Assembly: GCF_004168035.1 (NCBI RefSeq)
Contig: NZ_SDPU01000022.1
Span: 186,001-250,000 of the forward strand
From: Nocardioides iriomotensis
GTDB lineage: Bacteria > Actinomycetota > Actinomycetes > Propionibacteriales > Nocardioidaceae
DNA: 64,000 nt
Direction of reading: 5' to 3'
Of this stretch, positions 41,911 to 49,211 are shown piece after piece. Both the position numbers and the translations under genes were made by a program. Below the pieces are notes generated by a model. It did no database searches. It had not been told where the DNA came from and saw nothing but the letters and a program-made list of their open reading frames with translations. Each line of letters opens with the position of its first letter. Position 1 is the stretch's first letter.

Positions 41911-43971
41911 TCAGGCCTGCTCCTGCCTCGCGTTCGTGGGTGCGTCGTCGTGCGCCGGGTCGGTCTCGACGTCGTCGTCCGGGGCGCGGAAGGCCGCGGC
42001 CCGGAAGATCACGCTGAGGATCAGCAGGTCGTAGGCGACCCACAGCACGTTGACGAACGTACCGATCGGAGCCTGCGACGCGCCGGTCCACAGCCGCAAC
42101 ACGCCGATGAGGGTGGCCAGGACGAGCACCGCGACCGCGACGGTCTGCGGGATGATCAGCCGCCACGGGAACGGCTGCCGGGCCTGCCGGGTCTTGGGCG
42201 TCACCACGAAGCCGAGCGGCCGGCCGAGGAACACGTTGGCCGCGGCGGTCCAGCACGCGCGGATCCACAACGGGAACAGGGCCATGGAGTACTGCTGGCC
42301 GCGCCAGGTCTTCACGCCGTACCCGACGACGAAGAACAGCAGCTGGTTGGCGACCATGAACGGCACGAAGTGGATCAGGAACTCGAGGCCGAACGCCTTC
42401 ACCGGCAGGATCCCGAAGCACAGGTAGATGACCGGCGCGGCGATGAAGACGACCGCGGCGAAGCCGGACAGGTAGCTCCACATGGTCGCGAAGTACATGA
42501 GCCGCTGGCCGAGGGTGAGGCCCTTCTGCACGAGGGGGTTCTCCCGCAGCATCACCTGGATGGTGCCCTGGGCCCAGCGCAGCCGCTGCTGCAGCATCGT
42601 GCGCAGGTCCTCCGGCGCGAGGCCGTGGGCGAGCTGCTCGTGGTGGTAGACCGACTTCCAGCCCAGCGTGTGCAGCCGCATGCAGGTGGCCATGTCCTCG
42701 GTGACCGAGACGGTGGCCAGCGGCATCATCGGCTGGGCCTCGTCGTCGCGGTCGACGTCGACGGCCTTGACCAGCTCGCGCACCGACTCGATGGCGCCGA
42801 GCGGCGACCAGTCGCGCTCGGCGAGCCGGTCGAGGGCGTCCTCGTCGACGACCACGACGCCGAGCTCGGCGTCGATGTCCACGCCGAGCTCCTCGATCGC
42901 CTTCAGGTCGTCCTCGATCGCGCGCATGTCCTTCGCCACCATCGAGCGGGCGGCGGCATCGACCCGCTGCTGGAAGGCGTAGGTGACGTCGGCGACGGGC
43001 GCGCCCGCGCTCAGCCGCTGCCGCGCCTCGCGGACTGCGGTCTCGACGGCGGCCAGGGTGCCCAGGCTCGGGTCGGAGGTACGGCGAGCCTCCCGCACGA
43101 CCCGGGACATCAGGCGGGCCGCGGTGGCGAGCGCGTCGCGCACGGCCTCCTCGGTGGCCTTGACGTAGCCGACGATGCCGAGCTGCATCAGCGCCTCGCG
43201 CCGCAGCACGGCGTTGGAGCCGCAGAAGAACGCGGCGTTCCAGCCGTCCTTGCCCTGCTGGATCGGCCCGTAGAACAAGGGCGCCTGGCTGCCGAGCGGG
43301 TCGGACTCGGTGACGTTGACGAAGAACTGCGGCGTCTGGACGAGCGCGACCTTGGGGTCCTCGAACCAGCCGAGGGTGCGGTCGAGGATGCGGGGATCGG
43401 GCACCTGGTCGGCGTCGAGGATCAGCATGTACTCGCCCTGCGTCTGGAACAGCGCGTTGTTCAGGTTGCCGGCCTTGGCGTGCCGCGGCCGGTCGGTCCA
43501 GTCGTCGGAGCGCGTGATGTAGCCGATGCCGTGCTCGGCGGCGGCCGCGCGCATGTCGGGCCGGTCGCCGTCGTCGAGGATCCAGGTCTCGTGGGGGAAC
43601 TCGATCCGCTTCGCCGCCCGGGCCGTGGCCAGGACGAGCTCGACCGGCTCGTTGTAGGTGCACACGAACACGTCGACGGTGGCGTCCGGCGGCGGCAGCG
43701 GCGGCTCGCCGCGCTCCTTGACGCGCCACATCGTGAGGCCGAACAGGTAGGCGTCGACCAGCGCGTACGTCTCCGCCACGACGAGGGGGACCGCGATCCA
43801 CCAGTTGGCCCAGTTGACGGAGAAGAGCCAGCGCCAGCCGACGTACCAGGTGCCCAGCGTCAGCGTGAGCACCACGAGCACCCGGATCAGCAGGTGCTTG
43901 CCGGGGTAGCTCTTCACGAGCCGGAACTCCGGGATCCCGGTGACGTCCGCCGCCCCCGTCGGCCGGGTCAC
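41911..43971 (-). CDS. Cellulose-synthase-like GT2 with internal helical insertion
   Basis: A 686-residue processive family 2 glycosyltransferase. Two N-terminal helices (about 27-80) are followed by the UDP-sugar motifs DDGD (133-136) and DAD (186-188), the acceptor motif TED (424-426) and QRLRW (462-466). Five or so C-terminal helices (about 490-660) and an acidic tail follow. There is no PilZ domain, unlike c-di-GMP-controlled BcsA. Between FFCGSNAVLRREAL (about 248-261) and the TED strand lies an insertion of about 145 residues (270-416), Ala/Arg/Glu-rich and mainly helical; classical BcsA has a few residues there. GTG 43971 overlaps the phosphatase stop. The product is probably a beta-linked exopolysaccharide; the sugar is unknown. 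Confidence 0.9.
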   Translation of the reverse strand: MTRPTGAADVTGIPEFRLVKSYPGKHLLIRVLVVLTLTLGTWYVGWRWLFSVNWANWWIAVPLVVAETYALVDAYLFGLTMWRVKERGEPPLPPPDATVDVFVCTYNEPVELVLATARAAKRIEFPHETWILDDGDRPDMRAAAAEHGIGYITRSDDWTDRPRHAKAGNLNNALFQTQGEYMLILDADQVPDPRILDRTLGWFEDPKVALVQTPQFFVNVTESDPLGSQAPLFYGPIQQGKDGWNAAFFCGSNAVLRREALMQLGIVGYVKATEEAVRDALATAARLMSRVVREARRTSDPSLGTLAAVETAVREARQRLSAGAPVADVTYAFQQRVDAAARSMVAKDMRAIEDDLKAIEELGVDIDAELGVVVVDEDALDRLAERDWSPLGAIESVRELVKAVDVDRDDEAQPMMPLATVSVTEDMATCMRLHTLGWKSVYHHEQLAHGLAPEDLRTMLQQRLRWAQGTIQVMLRENPLVQKGLTLGQRLMYFATMWSYLSGFAAVVFIAAPVIYLCFGILPVKAFGLEFLIHFVPFMVANQLLFFVVGYGVKTWRGQQYSMALFPLWIRACWTAAANVFLGRPLGFVVTPKTRQARQPFPWRLIIPQTVAVAVLVLATLIGVLRLWTGASQAPIGTFVNVLWVAYDLLILSVIFRAAAFRAPDDDVETDPAHDDAPTNARQEQA

Positions 43972-45164
43972 AGCTGGTCCCGCCGGACCACGATGCAGGT
44001 GATGTCGTCGGTGGCGACGTGGTCGCGGGCGTACTCCTCGACGATCTTCACCGCCTCGGCAGGGTCGGGGTAGTTGACGACGGTGATCCGCGCCGCCTCG
44101 ACGGCCTCCTCGATGCTGTCGAAGAGGTCGAGCAGGCCGTCGCTGAGGCAGATGAAGGTGTCGCCGGGGGCGAGCTGCACGGCGCGGGCCTCGCGGCGGA
44201 AGTCGAGCAGGCCGATCGGCATCGAGTCGGACACGAACCGCAGGGCGGTGCCGTCGGCGCGGACGATGCCGGCGATGCCGTGCCCGCAGTCGATGTAGCT
44301 CAGCACGTGGGAGCGGTAGTCGAGCCGGGCCACGAACATCGTGATGAAGCTGGAGATCTCCTCGAGGTCGTCGGCCATCGAGACGTCCGTGCGGTGCAGC
44401 GACGTCTCCACGTCGTTGAACTGCGAGGTGCCGCGCAGGACGGCCCGCGCGCCGGCGCCGACGAGCGCGGCCGCCATGCCCTTGCCCATCACGTCGGCGA
44501 CGACGAACTGGTAGCCGTCCTGGGCCGGGAACCAGTCGTAGAAGTCGCCGCCGACCGCCAGGGCGGGCACGCAGGTGCCGGCGACGGTGTAGCCGGGCAG
44601 CTCGGGCACCCGGCGCGGCAGCAGCCGGCGCTGGACGTCGCCCGCGCGGTTGAGCTCGTCGGTCAGCGCGAGCTCGGCCTCGGCGATGTCCGCGAGCTGG
44701 CGCAGCATGTCGAGCTGGTCGTCGGTGAGGTGCCGGGCCTTGTCGTCGGCGATGCAGAGCGAGCCGACGGGCACGCCGTTGGGCGCCTTGAGCGGCTGGC
44801 CGGCATAGAAGCGGAGACCGTCGGCGACCAGGGCGTTGTCCACGAAGCGTGGGTCGTGCGCGGCGTCCTCGACGACGAACGGCGTGTCGTCGAGGACGGT
44901 GTAGCGGCAGAACGAGTCGCCGATCGGCATCTCGTCCTTGCCGACCCCCACCTCGGCCTTGTTGTACTGCCGGCGCTCGTCGATCAGGGAGACGACGACG
45001 GTGGGGACGTCGAACATCCGCTGGGTCAGCCGGACGATGCGGTCGAAGCGTTCCTCGCGGGGCGTGTCGAGGAGGCGGAGTGCGGCCAGGGACTGCAGCC
45101 GCGTCTCGTTGTGGGTGTCTGCCTCGACGGCGTCGAGACTGCGCGAGTCGGGTGCGGCGCTCAC
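43968..45164 (-). CDS. GAF-SpoIIE (PP2C) phosphatase
   Basis: A 398-residue cytoplasmic phosphatase of the RsbU/SpoIIE class. A GAF sensor (about 30-165; DVPTVVVSLIDERRQYNKAEVG and a C-containing FCRYTVLDDTPFVVEDA), a short coiled linker (ELNRAGDVQRRLLPRRVPEL) and the PP2C core with metal ligands VGGDFYDWF, VADVMGKGMAAAL, CLSDGLLDLFD and DDITCIVV. It would dephosphorylate the STAS protein and so release the RsbW-like client. The GAF ligand is unknown. TATCTT (on the minus strand, 45172-45177), seven bases before GTG 45164, gives a leaderless start for the four-gene operon. Confidence 0.9.
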   Translation of the reverse strand: MSAAPDSRSLDAVEADTHNETRLQSLAALRLLDTPREERFDRIVRLTQRMFDVPTVVVSLIDERRQYNKAEVGVGKDEMPIGDSFCRYTVLDDTPFVVEDAAHDPRFVDNALVADGLRFYAGQPLKAPNGVPVGSLCIADDKARHLTDDQLDMLRQLADIAEAELALTDELNRAGDVQRRLLPRRVPELPGYTVAGTCVPALAVGGDFYDWFPAQDGYQFVVADVMGKGMAAALVGAGARAVLRGTSQFNDVETSLHRTDVSMADDLEEISSFITMFVARLDYRSHVLSYIDCGHGIAGIVRADGTALRFVSDSMPIGLLDFRREARAVQLAPGDTFICLSDGLLDLFDSIEEAVEAARITVVNYPDPAEAVKIVEEYARDHVATDDITCIVVRRDQL

Positions 45165-45272
45165 AAACGTAAAGATATCGGACTCCCATCGCCGAGTGCG
45201 TGGTCCTCCCGTTCGGATGATCGGCAGGTCCCTGCCACGGCATGAGTGCGCGCGGGTGACAGACTTGACGCT

Positions 45273-45869
45273 ATGACCGACCGCACCTCCGACCTGCGCG
45301 ACGCCATCGAGAAGTCGGGCTACTACCCCGACGTGGTGTCGCACGCGGTCGACGCAGCCGTGGCGGGGGAGGCGGTGCTGTGCTTCCTCGTGCACCACGA
45401 GCCGACCATCGACGAGCGGGACGAGGTGCGACGGCACATGAGCGTGCTGGTGCTGACGGCCTCGCGGCTGATCCTGGCGCACACCGACGAGCACCCGCCG
45501 GACGACCTGCTGCCGGCGCCGTACACCTCGTCCTCGACGGAGGCCGTCGCGATCAGCGCGATCCGCTCGGTCGTGGTCAACCGGATGGTCGCCAACCCGG
45601 CGTCGTACGCCGGCAAGCCGATCCCGCCGCCGGGGGCCAACGAGGCCGTGCTGACGATCGGCTGGGGCGCGGTGGGGCGCGTCGACCTCGAGCCCGCAGG
45701 CTGCGCCGACCCGGAGTGCGACGCCGACCACGGCTACACCGGCGTGGTGACCGCCGACGACTTCTCGCTCCGGGTGAGCGCCGCGGCCGAGGGGCCGCAG
45801 GCGGTGGCCGACCTGCTCGAGTTCGCCGACGCGCTCTCGGCCAGCACCGGCACCGTCGCCACCCGGTGA
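45273..45869 (+). CDS. DUF5998 family protein
   Basis: A 198-residue conserved actinobacterial protein of unknown function. Segments recognised are RDAIEKSGYYPDVVSHAVDAA, RHMSVLVLTASRLILAHTDEH and GCADPECDADHGYTGVVTADDF, which resembles a PH-like or nucleotide-related fold without clear catalytic residues. The gene and the phosphodiesterase gene that follows eight bases later are neighbours in many actinobacteria. CAGACT (45260-45265), seven bases before ATG, suggests leaderless expression. Confidence 0.83.
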   Translation: MTDRTSDLRDAIEKSGYYPDVVSHAVDAAVAGEAVLCFLVHHEPTIDERDEVRRHMSVLVLTASRLILAHTDEHPPDDLLPAPYTSSSTEAVAISAIRSVVVNRMVANPASYAGKPIPPPGANEAVLTIGWGAVGRVDLEPAGCADPECDADHGYTGVVTADDFSLRVSAAAEGPQAVADLLEFADALSASTGTVATR

Positions 45870-45876
45870 CCGGGCG

Positions 45877-46989
45877 GTGACGGACTTCGTCGGTCCCGAC
45901 TACGGGCACCGGTCACTGGGCGACGTCCTGCCGGCGGTGAGCCGTGCGCTGGGGGTCGACGCCGGCCTGCCCGACCCCGGGCTCGGCCTGCCCGAGGCCG
46001 GGTCGTACGTCGTGTTCCTCATCGACGGGCTCGGCTACGAGCTGCTGCGCGACCACGCCGAGGAGGCGCCGTTCCTGTCCGCCCAGCTCGGTGACCCGGC
46101 CACGGTGGGCGTGCCGACGACGACCGCGACCAGCCTGACGTCGTTCGGCACCGGCCTCGTCCCAGGGAGCCACGGCGTCGTCGGGTTCACCACCCGGATC
46201 CCCGGCACCGACGACCTGCTCAACGCCCTGATGTGGAGCAGCAAGGTCGACCCGCACGAGTGGCAGCCGCACCCGACCGCGTTCGCGCGGATGGCGGCGG
46301 CGGGCGTGCACACCACCGTCGTCAACAAGCGCGACTTCCGGACCTCCGGGCTGACCCTCGCCGGCAGCCGCGGCGCCGAGTTCGTCGGCGCCGACCGGGT
46401 CGGCGAGCGGCTCGCCGCAGTCCAGGCGGCGGCGGGACGGCAGCCGTCGCTGACCTACATGTACGACGGCGACCTCGACTGGACGGGTCACCGGTACGGC
46501 GTCGCCTCGGCGCAGTGGGAGCAGCAGCTGTCGATGATCGACGCGGCGGCCGAGCACCTGCGCGACACGCTGCCGCCCGAGGTGGTCGTCGTCGTGGTCG
46601 CCGACCACGGCATGGTCGACTCCCCGCCGGAGTCCCGGGTGGACACCGACGACGAGCCGAGCCTGCTCGACGGCGTCTCGCTGCTCGGCGGCGAGGCCCG
46701 GCTCCGGCACGTCTACTGCCGATCCGGGGCCGTCGACGACGTGGTCGCCACCTGGCGAGGCGTCCTCGGCGAGCGCGCCGACGTGCTCACCCGCCAGGAG
46801 GCGATCGGGCTGGGCTGGTTCGGCGCCGTCGACCCCGGCGTCCGGCCGCGGCTGGGGGACGTCGTCGTGGCCGCCCGCGGCGACCACTCGGTGATGTCGT
46901 CGACCGCGTTCCCCTACGAGGCCACGCTGGTCGGGCTGCACGGCTCGCTGACGTCCGCCGAGATGCTCATCCCGCTGATCGTCCTGTAG
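45877..46989 (+). CDS. Alkaline phosphatase-superfamily / nucleotide pyrophosphatase-like protein
   Basis: A 370-residue cytoplasmic type I phosphodiesterase-like enzyme. VVFLIDGLGYELL holds the first metal Asp, VPTTTATSLTSFGTG the nucleophile Thr region, YDGDLDWTGHRYG the second metal set and VADHGMVDSPP the third, as in nucleotide pyrophosphatase/phosphodiesterases. There is no signal peptide. The GTG start follows the DUF5998 stop by seven bases. The substrate is unknown. Confidence 0.88.
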   Translation: MTDFVGPDYGHRSLGDVLPAVSRALGVDAGLPDPGLGLPEAGSYVVFLIDGLGYELLRDHAEEAPFLSAQLGDPATVGVPTTTATSLTSFGTGLVPGSHGVVGFTTRIPGTDDLLNALMWSSKVDPHEWQPHPTAFARMAAAGVHTTVVNKRDFRTSGLTLAGSRGAEFVGADRVGERLAAVQAAAGRQPSLTYMYDGDLDWTGHRYGVASAQWEQQLSMIDAAAEHLRDTLPPEVVVVVVADHGMVDSPPESRVDTDDEPSLLDGVSLLGGEARLRHVYCRSGAVDDVVATWRGVLGERADVLTRQEAIGLGWFGAVDPGVRPRLGDVVVAARGDHSVMSSTAFPYEATLVGLHGSLTSAEMLIPLIVL

Positions 46990-47036
46990 GAGGTCGGGCC
47001 ACGCCGGGCCGGCCGCCCGTGGCAGGATTGCCGCCC

Positions 47037-47702
47037 GTGGCCGAACTGCAGTTCTTCACCGGGACGATGGACTCCGGCAAGTCGACCCTCGCCCTCCAGA
47101 CCAACCACAACCACGCGGCGCGCGGACGGTCCGGACGCATCTTCACCAGCCACGACCGGGCCGGCGCTGCCACGCTGTCGAGCCGTCTCGGCCTCCAGCA
47201 CGAGGCGATCGAGGTGCCGGAGGACTTCGACTTCTGGAAGTACGTCGTCGGGGCGCTGACCCGCGGCGGGAGGGTCGACTACCTCATCTGCGACGAGGCG
47301 CAGTTCTACACGCCGGCGCAGATCGAGCAGCTCGCCCGGATCGTCGACGAGCTGCAGATCGACGTGTTCGCGTTCGGCATCCTCACCGACTTCCGGTCTC
47401 TCATGTTCCCCGGCTCGGCCCGGCTGGTCGAGCTGGCCGACCGGATGAACGTGCTGCAGGTCGAGGCGCTCTGCTGGTGCGGCAAGCGCGCGACCCACAA
47501 CGCGCGCACGGTGAACGGCGTCATGGTCACCGAGGGCGAGGTGATCGTCGTCGGCGACGTGGAGCAGCAGGGCGAGGAGCCGCCCGACGTCGGCTACGAG
47601 GTGCTCTGCCGGCAGCACCACCGGCGCGGGCTCACCGCCGGCCGCGCCCGGGCGGTGTCGATGATCGGCGAGCCGCTGCCGTTCGGGGACAGCCGGCTGT
47701 GA
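47037..47702 (+). CDS. tdk: Thymidine kinase (type II)
   Basis: A 221-residue kinase for thymidine salvage. It has the P-loop GTMDSGKST near the N-terminus, the catalytic Glu in ICDEAQFYTPAQIEQLA (about 84), the lasso with CWCGKRATHNAR and the second zinc ligand pair in LCRQHH, giving a four-ligand zinc site. CAGGAT (47023-47028), eight bases before GTG 47037, suggests a leaderless start. The stop overlaps the rhodanese start (GTGA). Confidence 0.93.
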   Translation: MAELQFFTGTMDSGKSTLALQTNHNHAARGRSGRIFTSHDRAGAATLSSRLGLQHEAIEVPEDFDFWKYVVGALTRGGRVDYLICDEAQFYTPAQIEQLARIVDELQIDVFAFGILTDFRSLMFPGSARLVELADRMNVLQVEALCWCGKRATHNARTVNGVMVTEGEVIVVGDVEQQGEEPPDVGYEVLCRQHHRRGLTAGRARAVSMIGEPLPFGDSRL

Positions 47703-48532
47703 CCGACCCGGTCGTCCGCACCGAGGACGCGGTCGCGCTCGCCGCGGCGGGAGGGACGACGTTCCTCGACGTCCGCTGGCAGCTCGGCCGCACCGACGGG
47801 TTCGAGCAGTACCTCGCCGGCCACGTCCCCGGCGCGGCCTTCGTCGACCTCAACACCGACCTCGCCGCCCCCGTCGGTGACGGCTCGCGCGGGCGGCACC
47901 CGCTGCCCGACCCGGAGCTGTTCGCGGCGGCGATGCGCCGCGCCGGGGTGCGGCACGACCGGCCCGTCGTGGTCTACGACGACGTGTCCGGCACCTCGGC
48001 GGCCCGGGCCTGGTGGCTGCTCGAGCACCACGGCCACCCCGACGTGCGCGTGCTCGACGGCGGCTGGTCCGCGTACGTCGCCGCCGGCGGGCCGATGGCG
48101 ACGGGGGAGGAGCAGCCCGAGGAGGGCGACGTCGTCGCCGGCCCCGGCGTGCTACCAGTCCTCGACGCGGACGGCGCCGCGCGGGTGGCTCGTGACGGCG
48201 TGCTGGTCGACGCCCGCGCCGGTGAACGGTTCCGCGGCGAGACCGAGCCGGTCGACCCGGTCGCCGGTCACGTGCCCGGCGCGCGCAGCGTCCCGACCGC
48301 CGAGAACCTCCGCGACGGCCGGTTCGCGCCGCTCGACGCGCTGCGGGCGACGTACCAGGCGACGGGCGCCCTCGAACCCGGCGTCGAGGTCGGCGCCTAC
48401 TGCGGGTCGGGCGTCACCGCCGCCCACGACGTGCTCGCGCTGCGCCGGCTCGGGGTGGACGCGGCGCTGTACGCCGGCTCGTGGAGCGAGTGGGTGCAGG
48501 ACCCGGCGAGACCGGTGGCCACCGGCCCGTGA
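47699..48532 (+). CDS. Two-domain sulfurtransferase (rhodanese/MST-like)
   Basis: A 277-residue tandem rhodanese. The N-terminal inactive domain has TFLDVRWQLGRTDGFEQYLAG in parts and HVPGAAFVDLNTDLA; the C-terminal active domain has the persulfide Cys in AYCGSGVTAAHDVLALR (about 235). Relatives transfer sulfur from thiosulfate or 3-mercaptopyruvate. It is coupled to thymidine kinase by the GTGA overlap. Confidence 0.92.
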   Translation: MTDPVVRTEDAVALAAAGGTTFLDVRWQLGRTDGFEQYLAGHVPGAAFVDLNTDLAAPVGDGSRGRHPLPDPELFAAAMRRAGVRHDRPVVVYDDVSGTSAARAWWLLEHHGHPDVRVLDGGWSAYVAAGGPMATGEEQPEEGDVVAGPGVLPVLDADGAARVARDGVLVDARAGERFRGETEPVDPVAGHVPGARSVPTAENLRDGRFAPLDALRATYQATGALEPGVEVGAYCGSGVTAAHDVLALRRLGVDAALYAGSWSEWVQDPARPVATGP

Positions 48533-48539
48533 CCTCCGT

Positions 48540-48577
48540 CTGCCCGGCTCGTTGAACAGTGTCCCGAGGCCGGGCAG
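48540..48577 (+). terminator. Inverted repeat after the sulfurtransferase gene
   Basis: CTGCCCGGC (48540-48548) and GCCGGGCAG (48569-48577) are exact complements, separated by 20 bases, just after the stop codon. No U-run follows. Confidence 0.4.
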
Positions 48578-48673
48578 CCCGTCCCATGTCGCCGTCCCGA
48601 CGGACCGGCGCCCGGCCTCGGTCTCGGGTCGGGGGCCGGTGCAGTCCCAGGGGCCCGGCCCCCGGCCCTTCGC

Positions 48674-49090
48674 TCAGGCGACGTCCGCGGCGCGCCCGTC
48701 GAGCTCGTGCCGCAGCTCGGCGAACAGCTCCGCCGCCGTCGGTACGTCGAGCAGGCCGGCCTCGAAGCCGGTCCAGCCGAACAGCGCGGCACCGTCGAGG
48801 ACGACCTCGTCGACCGGGACGGCGCCCGGCGTCAGCACGGTGCGGCTGCCCGCCCCGGCGGTGCGGTGCTCCTCGCAGTCGCACTCGCTGCGCAGCACCA
48901 GCGTGGTCAGGTCGGTCGCGGCGTACCGGCGCAGCGTCACGGTGGTGCCGCGGGCCAGGAAGTGCAGCACCGACCCGTAGTCGCCCGGCTCGCGCAGCCA
49001 GAGCTGGATCGGGACGGCGTGGCTGGCCGCGAGGACGCCGTGGCCACGGGCGGAGAGGTCGGCCACCCAGGTGGCGAAGGTGAGCTTCAT
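48674..49090 (-). CDS. Hypothetical protein
   Basis: A 138-residue protein that was not recognised. It begins MKLTFATWVADLSARGHGVLAASH, has a compact acidic-Cys segment SECDCEEHRTAG near 70 and GAALFGWTGFEAGLLDVPTA near 105. There is no signal or membrane segment. The two Cys with a nearby His could bind a metal, but only three ligands are apparent. It is convergent with the sulfurtransferase gene and follows the acyl reductase gene by 121 bases on the same strand. CDS status rests on frame and composition. Confidence 0.65.
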   Translation of the reverse strand: MKLTFATWVADLSARGHGVLAASHAVPIQLWLREPGDYGSVLHFLARGTTVTLRRYAATDLTTLVLRSECDCEEHRTAGAGSRTVLTPGAVPVDEVVLDGAALFGWTGFEAGLLDVPTAAELFAELRHELDGRAADVA

Positions 49091-49211
49091 GCGAGGAGGT
49101 CCTGTGTGCTGGTGTCGGCTGGGCGTGCGGAGGGCACCAGCCGGGCGGCTGGTGTCAGCGGCAGCGACAACACAGGTGATGCATGGTGGGTCGAGGGTAG
49201 CGGCAAACCGC

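Noticed and set aside
41150-45164. Classical bcs cellulose operon
   Set aside because: No BcsB, BcsC, BcsZ or PilZ domain is encoded, and the product sugar cannot be read from the motifs.
49089-49200. Small plus-strand ORF preceded by GAGGAGG near 49090
   Set aside because: The GGAGG lies within the reverse complement of the hypothetical gene start. The reading is short, Arg/Gly-rich and extends only as a shadow.
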